Shown piece by piece: positions 17,062 through 24,452 of a stretch of DNA of 47,308 nucleotides. Position 1 is the stretch's first letter. The number at the start of each line of letters is the position of its first letter. Both the position numbers and the translations under genes were made by a program. The notes beneath the pieces are model-generated. The model saw nothing but the letters and a program-made list of their open reading frames with translations, was not told the origin of the DNA and did no database searches. This DNA is from Alphaproteobacteria bacterium. Lineage in GTDB: Bacteria; Pseudomonadota; Alphaproteobacteria; Reyranellales; Reyranellaceae. Location: the NCBI GenBank assembly GCA_019235415.1, contig JAFAKN010000254.1, forward strand, positions 1 through 47,308. The letters are read 5' to 3'.

Positions 17062-17901
17062 ATGCCGACGATCGACGCCCAGGTCCATTGCTACGAGCGC
17101 AATCATGCCGGCCGACCGTGGCACGAAGCGCTGATCGGGCCGCCGGAAGTGACCGGCGCGGACATGATCAAGGCCATGGACGAAGTCGGCGTCGACGGCG
17201 CGCTGCTGATCTCCGTGTTCACCATGTACCGCTTCGATGCGAGCTATGCGGTGTCGGTGCGCAACGCTCATCCCGATCGCTTCGCCCTGATCAAGCCGGT
17301 CGATCCCAACGATCCGAAGGTCGGCGAGACCATCGCCGATTGGGCACGCACCGACGGCACGGTGGCGATCCGCATCATGATGCGGCCGGAAGTGTCGTCC
17401 GACCCTGCCGATCCCGGCGTCAATCGCGTGCTCGCGGAGGCCGGCCGGCACGACCTGCCGGTCAATCTCCTGTGCTGGGGTCGCACCGAGCAGGTAGGCA
17501 AGCTCGCCGAGCGCCATCCCGATACCCAGCTCGTGATCGACCATCTCGGGCTGCAGCAACCTTTCGAGCCGCCGGCGCCGCCGCAGGCGTGGGCCGAGCT
17601 GCCCAAGGTGCTGGCGCTCGCCCAGAATAAGAACGTCGCCATCAAGATCACGGGCGCCTGCACGCTCAGCCACGAGAAGTTCCCGTACAAGGACATCTGG
17701 GACCCGGTGTTGCGCATCATCGACACATTCGGTCTCGATCGCTGCATGTGGGGCACCGACTGGACCCGCGCGATCAAGCTCCTGACCTTCAGAGAGGGCG
17801 TCGAGGCGTTCCGCGTCACCGACCGGCTGTCCGACAGCGATCGGGCGCAGCTGATGGGCGGCTCGCTGGCGAAGATCTACGGCTGGGCGCCGAAGAAGTA
17901 G
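17062..17901 (+). CDS. Amidohydrolase-2 family metal-dependent hydrolase/decarboxylase
   Basis: A 279-residue TIM-barrel protein of the amidohydrolase-2 group, which includes lactone hydrolases and metal-dependent decarboxylases. The N-terminal metal motif is altered to IDAQVHCYE (D-x-Q-x-H instead of the usual H-x-H), a variant seen in this subfamily. Later barrel elements are visible: VAIRIMMRPE, the DHLGLQQPF strand with a likely metal-site His, and MWGTDWTRA with the catalytic Asp near the C-terminus. The substrate is unknown. GGGGAGGA precedes the ATG. It ends the run begun by the 66-residue gene and is followed by a palindromic repeat. Confidence 0.85.
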   Translation: MPTIDAQVHCYERNHAGRPWHEALIGPPEVTGADMIKAMDEVGVDGALLISVFTMYRFDASYAVSVRNAHPDRFALIKPVDPNDPKVGETIADWARTDGTVAIRIMMRPEVSSDPADPGVNRVLAEAGRHDLPVNLLCWGRTEQVGKLAERHPDTQLVIDHLGLQQPFEPPAPPQAWAELPKVLALAQNKNVAIKITGACTLSHEKFPYKDIWDPVLRIIDTFGLDRCMWGTDWTRAIKLLTFREGVEAFRVTDRLSDSDRAQLMGGSLAKIYGWAPKK

Positions 17902-17923
17902 GGTGCTGTCGCCGCTCATTCTC

Positions 17924-18014
17924 TGTCATCCCGAGCGTAGCACCCTGTCATCCCGAGCGTAGCGAGGGATCCTTCCTGTTGCCTTAAGGATCCCTCGCTT
18001 CGCTCCTGATGACA
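17924..18014. repeat. Dispersed palindromic repeat, family A copy 3
   Basis: The left arm TGTCATCCCGAGCGTAGC occurs twice in tandem (17924 and 17946), then the inverted pair GAGGGATCC and GGATCCCTC, then a closing arm CTGATGACA with one change from the other copies. It lies between the convergent amidohydrolase and VOC genes. The tandem arm suggests slippage or repeated insertion. Confidence 0.85.
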
Positions 18015-18025
18015 GCAGGGGCAGT

Positions 18026-18403
18026 TCACCGGTAGCTCACGACCTCGTACTCGATTCCATCGGGATCGAGGAAGTAGAAGCGGCGGCCCGGCTGGTAGTC
18101 GGCGTGAGCGAACGGCTTCAGGCCGGCGGCGACCACGCGCTTCTCGATGGCCTCGAGATCGTCGACCTCCACGCCGATGTGGTTGAGCGGTTGCCCTTTG
18201 GCGAAGTCGTCGGCCGAGTAGGCGATCCCTCCGGTGTAGAGGGCGAGGTAGTGCTGATCCGAGCCGACGTGGATGGTGTAGCCGCCGTCGCGTGCCGCGC
18301 CGCGCCAGCGCTCGCGCCAGCCGAACAGGCTCGTCATGAGGCGGGCAGCGCGTTCGGGATCGCTCACCGTGACGTTGACGTGCTCGATGCGCGGCGTGGA
18401 CAT
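18026..18403 (-). CDS. VOC (glyoxalase/bleomycin-resistance) family protein under a SoxR-type promoter
   Basis: A 125-residue single-unit vicinal oxygen chelate protein. Metal-site positions fit the fold: H8 in RIEHVNVTVSDPERA, a middle NHIGVEVDDLEAIEKR, and the C-terminal FYFLDPDGIEYEVVSY with its Glu. Members include glyoxalases, fosfomycin/bleomycin resistance proteins and dioxygenases; the exact activity cannot be read. The promoter upstream carries a near-perfect SoxR box with the long 19-base spacer, so the gene is probably induced by redox-active compounds through the divergently encoded SoxR, which points to detoxification or resistance. Confidence 0.88.
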   Translation of the reverse strand: MSTPRIEHVNVTVSDPERAARLMTSLFGWRERWRGAARDGGYTIHVGSDQHYLALYTGGIAYSADDFAKGQPLNHIGVEVDDLEAIEKRVVAAGLKPFAHADYQPGRRFYFLDPDGIEYEVVSYR

Positions 18404-18443
18404 GGGATCTGGCTCCGGTTGGGCTCTTGCGTTTCTCGCACCG

Positions 18444-18474
18444 ACCGTACAACCTCAAGCTTACTTGAGGTCAA
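18444..18474 (-). promoter_or_regulatory. SoxR box and MerR-type promoter of the VOC gene
   Basis: On the minus strand the -35 element TTGACC (18469-18474) and the -10-like TACGGT (18444-18449) are separated by 19 bases, the unusually long spacer that SoxR/MerR activators correct by twisting DNA. Within lies the perfect dyad CCTCAAG-N4-CTTGAGG (18453-18470), the canonical SoxR-binding sequence. It sits in the gap between the VOC gene and soxR and points toward the VOC gene. Confidence 0.9.
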
Positions 18475-18561
18475 GGGAGTAACGCTCCGCTCCTCTCCTT
18501 CCTCTCACCCGCTAGGGGGAGAGTAGATTTGAGAGGCAGTTCAAACCGGGCGAGGCGACGG

Positions 18562-19107
18562 ATGGCGATCGAATTGCTGCTGTCGATCGGCGAGCTGGCG
18601 CGGCGGACGGGGATGTCGGTGTCGGCGATCCGCTTCTACGAGGAGCGCGGACTGCTGAGCGCGGTGCGCACCCGAGGCAACCAGCGGCGTTTCCGGCGCG
18701 CCGACATCCGCCGCCTGTCGTTCGCGCAGATCGCCCAGCGCCTGGGGTTGAGCTTGGCGGAAATCGAAGCCGAGCTCGCGACTCTGCCGCTGGGCCGCGC
18801 GCCGACCCGGGCGGACTGGCAGGCGATCAGCCGCCGCATCCGCGGCCGGTTGCAGGACAGGATCGACCTGCTGCTCAGGACTCGCGAGCGGCTGGACGGC
18901 TGCATCGGCTGCGGATGCCTGTCGTTGCGCCGCTGCGCCCTGTTCAATCCCGAAGATCGTGCGGCAAGAGCCGGTCCGGGGCCGCGATTCTTGCTGGGGG
19001 ATCGGCCGCAGAGTGCCGTCAGCCGGCCAATTCCCGAAGGTAGGTCTCGGCCTCGGCCCGGTCGGTCGGCGAGCCGTCGAAGCCGACATAGCCGTCGGGA
19101 CGAATGA
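18562..19107 (+). CDS. soxR: SoxR redox-sensing transcriptional activator
   Basis: SoxR is a MerR-family dimer whose [2Fe-2S] clusters are oxidised by redox-cycling compounds or superoxide, switching on its target promoter. The 181-residue protein has the MerR helix-turn-helix (LSIGELARRTGMSVSAIRFYEERGLL), a dimer helix, and the cluster motif C-x2-C-x-C-x5-C at C114, C117, C119 and C125. Homology ends near residue 148 (GPRFLL); the last 30 or so Arg/Ser-rich residues are an unusual tail, encoded largely opposite the end of the convergent monooxygenase gene (89-base overlap). ATG 18562 is chosen over the in-frame start at 18529 because homology begins there. Confidence 0.93.
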   Translation: MAIELLLSIGELARRTGMSVSAIRFYEERGLLSAVRTRGNQRRFRRADIRRLSFAQIAQRLGLSLAEIEAELATLPLGRAPTRADWQAISRRIRGRLQDRIDLLLRTRERLDGCIGCGCLSLRRCALFNPEDRAARAGPGPRFLLGDRPQSAVSRPIPEGRSRPRPGRSASRRSRHSRRDE

Positions 19108-20470
19108 GCTTCAGAGCCGCGGCCTCCGGCCCCATCCGAACCAGCGTGGGGAACTGTCGGGCCAGCTCGGCGACGACGCCCGACGGTCCCACGGCCAGGA
19201 ACTGCGGCTTGGCGGAATCCATCGGCAGTCGGTCGGGCCAGCGCATGCCGGCGCGCGGCCCATCGCCGTGGCGTGCGGTGCGGCTGAGCGGGCTGTCGGG
19301 ATAGGCGATGTCGGTCTCCGACAGCATATTGGCGGCGCGCTCCTGGATCATGGGAAATCCCATCGCGAACGCGGCCACGGCATTGCGCAGGCCCTGGGCA
19401 ATGGGGTTGCGCATGATGGCGGCATCCGTCAGCCGTTCCGCATTGCGCAGCACCATGTCGCCCACCGCACTGCGCTCGACGGAAAAGCTGTCGAGCAGCG
19501 ACGGCTTGCAGACGCCTTGGATGACCAGCGCCAGCTTCCAGGCGAGGTTGAAGGCGTCCTGCATGCCGGTGTTCATGCCTTGGCCGCCGGCGGGACTGTG
19601 GATGTGCGCGGCATCGCCGGCGAGAAAGGTGCGGCCGGTGCCATAGTGAGCGACCTTGCGCTCGTTGATGCGGAAGGCGGCCAGCCAGTAGGCGTCCGTC
19701 ATGACGATGGGCTGCGAACTGCGATGCGTCAGCAGCGCCTGAACTTCCTCGAGAGTCGGATCGGCGTGCCGTCCAGCGTCCTTGGCGGGCCCGAGGTCGG
19801 CGATCACCCGCCAGCGGCCCTCGGTGATGGGGAAGAAGGCCAGGATGCCGTCGCGGTGCCAATAGATGTGCATCACATCGTGCGGTTCGAGTCCGGTGCA
19901 ATGCCCGTCCGCGAGATACCAGTCGCTTTGTTGGGTGGTGCCTTCGAAAGACAGGCCGAGCCCATGACGCACGGTCGAATGCGCACCATCGCAACCGACC
20001 AGCCAGTCGGCCTCGACGCTCTCGCTCGTGCCGTCGGCCTTCTTCAGCACGGCGCGCACGCCATCGCCGTGGTCCCTGAAGCTCTCCAGCGCAACGGTGC
20101 GCTCGACCTTGACGCCGCGCCCTTCCAGCGTCTCCTCCAGGATCCGTTCGGTGTCGCTTTGGGGGATCATCAGGGCATAGGCATAGCGGCTCTTGATGCC
20201 GTCGAGCGTGACGCGGGCCACGACGTTCTTGCCGTCGGAGAGTTGCGCGCCGTGCGCCGGCATGCCGGCGGCGAGGAACGGCTCGACATAGCCGGCCTGA
20301 TCCAGGAGCTCGAGGCTGCGGCTCCACAGCACCAGCGCTTTCGACTTGTCGGTCCGCGCCGGCGCCGGATCGACGATCCGGACGGCAATGCCGAAGCGGG
20401 CGAGCTCGTTCGCCAGCGTCAGCCCCACCGGTCCCGCGCCGGCAATCAACACACTCGTTTTGTCGACCAT
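19019..20470 (-). CDS. FAD-dependent aromatic-ring-type monooxygenase
   Basis: A 483-residue class A flavoprotein hydroxylase related to phenol/rifampicin-type monooxygenases; it would use NAD(P)H and oxygen to hydroxylate an aromatic or polyketide-like substrate. Visible motifs are the N-terminal FAD fold (VLIAGAGPVGLTLANEL), the GD motif WLVGCDGAHSTVRHGLG that binds FAD and NAD(P)H, and AGDAAHIHSPAGGQGMN with GMQDAFNLAWKLA. GGAGA precedes the ATG. It follows hicA by 16 bases on the same strand and overlaps soxR tail-to-tail. The substrate is unknown. SoxR regulation is tempting, but the SoxR box faces the VOC gene, not this one. Confidence 0.9.
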   Translation of the reverse strand: MVDKTSVLIAGAGPVGLTLANELARFGIAVRIVDPAPARTDKSKALVLWSRSLELLDQAGYVEPFLAAGMPAHGAQLSDGKNVVARVTLDGIKSRYAYALMIPQSDTERILEETLEGRGVKVERTVALESFRDHGDGVRAVLKKADGTSESVEADWLVGCDGAHSTVRHGLGLSFEGTTQQSDWYLADGHCTGLEPHDVMHIYWHRDGILAFFPITEGRWRVIADLGPAKDAGRHADPTLEEVQALLTHRSSQPIVMTDAYWLAAFRINERKVAHYGTGRTFLAGDAAHIHSPAGGQGMNTGMQDAFNLAWKLALVIQGVCKPSLLDSFSVERSAVGDMVLRNAERLTDAAIMRNPIAQGLRNAVAAFAMGFPMIQERAANMLSETDIAYPDSPLSRTARHGDGPRAGMRWPDRLPMDSAKPQFLAVGPSGVVAELARQFPTLVRMGPEAAALKLIRPDGYVGFDGSPTDRAEAETYLRELAG

Positions 20471-20486
20471 AGCGAATCTCCATTCA

Positions 20487-20699
20487 TCAGATGTCTTGCG
20501 GGCTCAGCCCCGTATGTTTCGCAATCCGCGATAGCATCCGCGGACCGATTTCGTCGCCATCATGAAAGGCGAACACGAAGTCGGGAAAGCCCTCCTTGCT
20601 CAAGACCAGATGAGATCCACTCTGACGCTTGATCCTCCAACCGAGTCTCAACAAGGCTGCCAGAACGCGTCGAGCACGCGTCGAGCGCCAGTTCGTCAC
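20487..20699 (-). CDS. hicA: HicA-family mRNA interferase toxin
   Basis: HicA toxins are small double-stranded-RNA-binding-like proteins that cleave mRNA and stop growth until neutralised by HicB. The 70-residue protein has the expected layout: VLAALLRLGWRIKRQSGSHLVL with the catalytic His in GSH, then FAFHDGDEIGPRMLSRIAKHTGLSP. Its ATG overlaps the hicB stop (ATGA), so the two are translationally coupled with the antitoxin first. It is followed closely by the monooxygenase gene. Confidence 0.88.
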   Translation of the reverse strand: MTNWRSTRARRVLAALLRLGWRIKRQSGSHLVLSKEGFPDFVFAFHDGDEIGPRMLSRIAKHTGLSPQDI

Positions 20700-20899
20700 G
20701 CCGCCAGCGATATGGAGACTGCAACCGGTTTGGTCTCCCCACGCTCGATGCGATCGGCAATGGCGCGAAGGGCAATGACCTCCGCTTTGGCCATCGCTTC
20801 ATCGCGCGTGCTTCCATACGCCATGGCGCCGGGGATCTGCACAATTTCCGCGATCCAGCGACCATCCGCTTCACGTTCACATTCGATCGACAATCTCAT
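20696..20899 (-). CDS. hicB: HicB-family antitoxin, small form
   Basis: A 67-residue antitoxin with only the partial RNase-H-like HicB domain: RLSIECEREADGRWIAEIVQIPGAMAYGSTRDEAMAKAEVIALRAIADRIERGE. The C-terminal DNA-binding domain (HTH or ribbon-helix-helix) found in longer HicB proteins is absent, so autoregulation may rely on another factor or not occur. ATG 20899 has GGAGGCGAG just upstream; the open frame continues far upstream but only as antisense of bcp and glnE. It neutralises HicA in the cytoplasm. Confidence 0.87.
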   Translation of the reverse strand: MRLSIECEREADGRWIAEIVQIPGAMAYGSTRDEAMAKAEVIALRAIADRIERGETKPVAVSISLAA

Positions 20900-20925
20900 T
20901 CTCGCCTCCGGCGCGCGCACGGATG

Positions 20926-21390
20926 TTACAAAGCCTTCACCGCATCCAGCACCTCGGCGACGTGGCCGGGTACCTTCACCTTGTGCCAGACGCGCGCCAC
21001 GGTGCCGGTCTTGTCGATCAGGAAGGTCGCCCGCTCGATGCCCATGTACTTGCGGCCGTACAGGCTCTTTTCGACCCAGGTGCCGTACTTCTCGCAGATC
21101 TTGCCGTCCTCGTCGGACACCAGGGGAAAGTTCAGGCCGTACTTCTTCTTGAACTTGTCGTGACGATCGACGCTGTCCTTGGAGACGCCGATCACCTCGG
21201 CCTTGACCTTGGAGAAATCCGGCAGCTGGTCTCGGAAGCCGCAGGCCTCGGCGGTGCAGCCGGACGTATCGTCCTTGGGATAGAAGTACAGCACGACCGG
21301 CTTGCCACGCAGCTCCGACAGCTTGAGCTTCTTGCCGCCGTCGGTGACGGCTGTGAAATCCGGCGCCTTCTTGCCCGCTTCGACGCTCAT
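20926..21390 (-). CDS. bcp: Thiol peroxidase Bcp (peroxiredoxin Q)
   Basis: Bcp reduces hydrogen peroxide and organic peroxides using thioredoxin-type donors. The 154-residue protein has the peroxidatic Cys in the DTSGCTAEACGFRD motif (about C45) with the resolving Cys five residues later, as in the two-Cys PrxQ subgroup. The surrounding YFYPKDDTSGCT and GVSKDSVDRHDKF segments match the family. Its ATG overlaps the glnE stop by four bases, so it follows glnE in an operon. The length is standard. Confidence 0.93.
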   Translation of the reverse strand: MSVEAGKKAPDFTAVTDGGKKLKLSELRGKPVVLYFYPKDDTSGCTAEACGFRDQLPDFSKVKAEVIGVSKDSVDRHDKFKKKYGLNFPLVSDEDGKICEKYGTWVEKSLYGRKYMGIERATFLIDKTGTVARVWHKVKVPGHVAEVLDAVKAL

Positions 21391-24359
21391 TTCTCTGGCT
21401 CCCCGTCTTCGCCTCTGTTGTCCTCACGCCGCGGCTGCCAGCCGACCGCGCGCGCCGGCCCCTCGACGATGCGCCGGTATATAGCACGCACCGCCTTCGT
21501 CTCGCCCTCGATGCGCGCGCGCAGGGCGACGAGGTCGCTCATGCCTTCGGCGGCGGCGATCAGGCGCTGCTGGCCCTCGGGTGCATTCGCCTCGTCGAAT
21601 GCCGACTCGTCGCCGTCAAGCGTCAGCCGAAGCAGGCTTTGCACGTCGCCGAGCAGGCCGCGCGTCGCGCGCAGGCAGATGGCGTCGGCGCGCGCCAGGT
21701 AGCCGGCGTCCGCGGCGCGGCGCAGCATCTCGGCGGGGTGCGGGTCGAGCAGGTCGGGTCGTTCCGGTGCATGGCGCAGGGCGAGGTACTGGGCCACGAA
21801 GTCGATGTCGAACAGGCCGCCGGGCAAATGCTTGAAGTCCCACGGGCTTTTGGGCGGCGCGTGACGGGCGATGCGGTCGCGCATGTCGGCCACGTCGCGC
21901 ACCAGGGCAGACGGGTCGCGCGGCCGACAGAGCGTCGATCGCACGATGTCCTCGAGCCGCTCGACGAGGCGCGGCGGGCCGTGGATCACGCGGGCGCGCG
22001 ACAACGCCATGTGCTCCCACGTCCAGGCCGACTGGGCGTGGTAGGTCATAAATCCCGCCAGCGAACTGGCGAGCGGTCCGGCTCGGCCCGAGGGCCGCAG
22101 CCGCATATCGACCTCGTAGAGGCTGCCTTCGTTGGTGTGCGCCGTAAGCGCCGTCACGATGCGGGCACTGAGCCGGGTGTAGTACTGAATTGGCGGCAGC
22201 GGCTGGTTGCCGTCGGACGCCTCGATGCCAGACGGAATGTCGTAGACGAAGATCAGGTCGAGGTCGGAGGTCGCGGACATCTCGCGGCTACCGAGCTTGC
22301 CCAGCGCCAGCACGGCGAGGCGGCGGCCCTGGAAGCCGCCGTGGTTTTCGCCGAACAGCCGCTCGATGCGGTCGCACAAGGCCGAGATGGTCGCGGCGGC
22401 GATGTCGGAATAGGCCATGCCGGCGCGCGCCGGTGTGACGATCGCCTTCAGCTGCTGGACGCCGACCTGGAAGCGACGGTCGTTGGCCCAGCGTCGCGCC
22501 ATGTCGAGGACGTCCTGCTCATGCTGGAGCTTGTCGAGCTGGGCGCCGAGGTCGGCGGCCATTTCCTCGGCCGAGGGCAGCGGATCGTAGAAGTCCGGCG
22601 ACAGGACCGAGTCCAGCAACAGCGTCCGGCGGGCGAGATGGGCGGCCAGCCCCGGGGCGCTGCCCATGATGGTCGCCACCAGCTCAAGCAGGGCCGGGTT
22701 GGCCTTGAACAGCGAGAAGAGCTGGATGCCGGCGGGCAGATTCGCCAGGAAGCGGTCGAAGTTCAGCAAGGCCTGGCCCGGCGCGGCGGTATCGCCCAGC
22801 GCCTTCAACAGCCCGGGCATCAGCTCGGTGAGAAGCTCGCGCGCCCGCGCTGTCGCCGTGGCCCGGAAGCGGCCATGATGCCAGTGTCGCACCAGGCGCG
22901 CCGCCGCTGAAGCGTCGCGGAAGCCGAGCGCCTGCAGCGTCTCGAGCGTCCCGGGATCGTCGTCGGTGCCGGTGAACACGAGGTTGCCGCCGGGGCCGGC
23001 GAGGCTCGGCGCCTCCTCGAACAGGTTGGCATAGTGGCCTTCCACGCAGCGGAGGTGCTGCAGCAGCTCGCTTTCGAACGAGCGGGCATCGGGATAGCCC
23101 AGGAAGGTGGCGATGGCCGCGATGCCCGCCTCGCGCTCGGGCAGGGTGTGGGTCTGCTGATCCGCCACCATCTGCAGGCGATGCTCGACCCGGCGCAGGA
23201 AGCCGTAGGCTTCGACCAGGTCCTGGGCGTCGGCCTGGGCAACGTGGCCGGTAGCGGCCAGCGCTTGCAGCGTCGCGCAGGTGCCGCGCAGGCGCAGCGC
23301 CGGATTGCGGCCGCCGAAGATCAGCTGCTGGGTCTGGGCGAAGAACTCGATCTCGCGGATGCCGCCGCGGCCGAGCTTCACGTTGTGGCCGAGCACCTTG
23401 ACGGCGCCGCCGCCGCGATGGGCATCGATCTGCCGCTTGATCGAATGGATGTCGTGGATTGCCGCGAAGTCCAGGTGCTTGCGCCAAATGTACGGCGTCA
23501 GGCCGTCGAGGAAAGTTCGCCCGACCGTGAGGTTGCCGGCGACGGGATGCGCCTTGATCATCGCGGCGCGCTCCCAATTCTGGCCGACGCTTTCGTAATA
23601 GAGCTCGGCGGCCTGGACCGAGAGGGCGAGCGGGGTGGACCCCGGATCCGGGCGCAATCGAAGATCGGTGCGGAAGATGTAGCCATCGACCGCCATTTCC
23701 GACATCAGCTGGACCAGCAGGCGAGCGCCGCGCACGAACGGCCGCACCAGCTGCTCGTTGCCGGCGAGCGCCGGCGCCTCGCGGTCGTAGAGCAGGATGA
23801 TGTCGATGTCGCTCGAATAGTTCAGCTCGTCGGCGCCGAGCTTGCCCATGCCCAGCACGGTGAAAGCCGCGCGCTCTGGATCGCCGCCGAGCGCAAGCTG
23901 CCCGTCGCGCTCGAGCTGCAACAAGATCGCATCGACCAACGCGGCGAGGCAGCGCGACGCGAAGCGGCTCAATGCGCCGGTCACCTGCTCGAGATTCCAA
24001 ACACCGGCGATGTCGGCGACGGCAATGTTGAGCGCGGCCCTGCGTTTCAGGCGCCGCAAGCAGGCCGCGATCGTCGCGGGCGGCGCACCGTTGCGCGCGT
24101 CGATGCAGAAGTGGTCGAGCGCCGCGGCGATCTCGCCGTCGATGGCATCGGGACCTCGGCGCCATACATCGGTCATAAAAACCGGGTCTTGTAGCGCGGT
24201 CTCGGTCAGGTACGGGCTATTGCCAAACAGCGCTTCGAGCAGCGCACGCGCTTCGGGATCTTCCGGACGGTTGCAGGTTTCGCTCCACCGCTTCCACGCC
24301 ACGGCGAGCCGCTCTGGGTCGTGTGGTCGCGGCAGCCGGGCGGTCGAAAGCCAAGACAT
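21387..24359 (-). CDS. glnE: Bifunctional glutamine synthetase adenylyltransferase/adenylyl-removing enzyme
   Basis: GlnE attaches AMP to glutamine synthetase when nitrogen is plentiful and removes it when scarce, under PII control. The 990-residue protein carries two nucleotidyltransferase domains: the N-terminal adenylyl-removing domain with GMGKLGADELNYSSDIDIILLYD, and the C-terminal adenylylating domain with ALGKLGSREMSATSDLDLIFVYD, each with the paired metal-binding Asp residues. An all-helical linker and C-terminal helices are as expected. Length is full for the family. It is divergent from the AsmA-like gene and co-directional with bcp. Confidence 0.95.
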   Translation of the reverse strand: MSWLSTARLPRPHDPERLAVAWKRWSETCNRPEDPEARALLEALFGNSPYLTETALQDPVFMTDVWRRGPDAIDGEIAAALDHFCIDARNGAPPATIAACLRRLKRRAALNIAVADIAGVWNLEQVTGALSRFASRCLAALVDAILLQLERDGQLALGGDPERAAFTVLGMGKLGADELNYSSDIDIILLYDREAPALAGNEQLVRPFVRGARLLVQLMSEMAVDGYIFRTDLRLRPDPGSTPLALSVQAAELYYESVGQNWERAAMIKAHPVAGNLTVGRTFLDGLTPYIWRKHLDFAAIHDIHSIKRQIDAHRGGGAVKVLGHNVKLGRGGIREIEFFAQTQQLIFGGRNPALRLRGTCATLQALAATGHVAQADAQDLVEAYGFLRRVEHRLQMVADQQTHTLPEREAGIAAIATFLGYPDARSFESELLQHLRCVEGHYANLFEEAPSLAGPGGNLVFTGTDDDPGTLETLQALGFRDASAAARLVRHWHHGRFRATATARARELLTELMPGLLKALGDTAAPGQALLNFDRFLANLPAGIQLFSLFKANPALLELVATIMGSAPGLAAHLARRTLLLDSVLSPDFYDPLPSAEEMAADLGAQLDKLQHEQDVLDMARRWANDRRFQVGVQQLKAIVTPARAGMAYSDIAAATISALCDRIERLFGENHGGFQGRRLAVLALGKLGSREMSATSDLDLIFVYDIPSGIEASDGNQPLPPIQYYTRLSARIVTALTAHTNEGSLYEVDMRLRPSGRAGPLASSLAGFMTYHAQSAWTWEHMALSRARVIHGPPRLVERLEDIVRSTLCRPRDPSALVRDVADMRDRIARHAPPKSPWDFKHLPGGLFDIDFVAQYLALRHAPERPDLLDPHPAEMLRRAADAGYLARADAICLRATRGLLGDVQSLLRLTLDGDESAFDEANAPEGQQRLIAAAEGMSDLVALRARIEGETKAVRAIYRRIVEGPARAVGWQPRREDNRGEDGEPEK

Positions 24360-24452
24360 GACGAACGCGGCTCGGTAGAAGGTTGATCAAATCCCGGCGG
24401 CACGCTCGCCCAGCGCGGCCGCCAGCGTCAAGAAACTTGAAAGCAACAGGCG

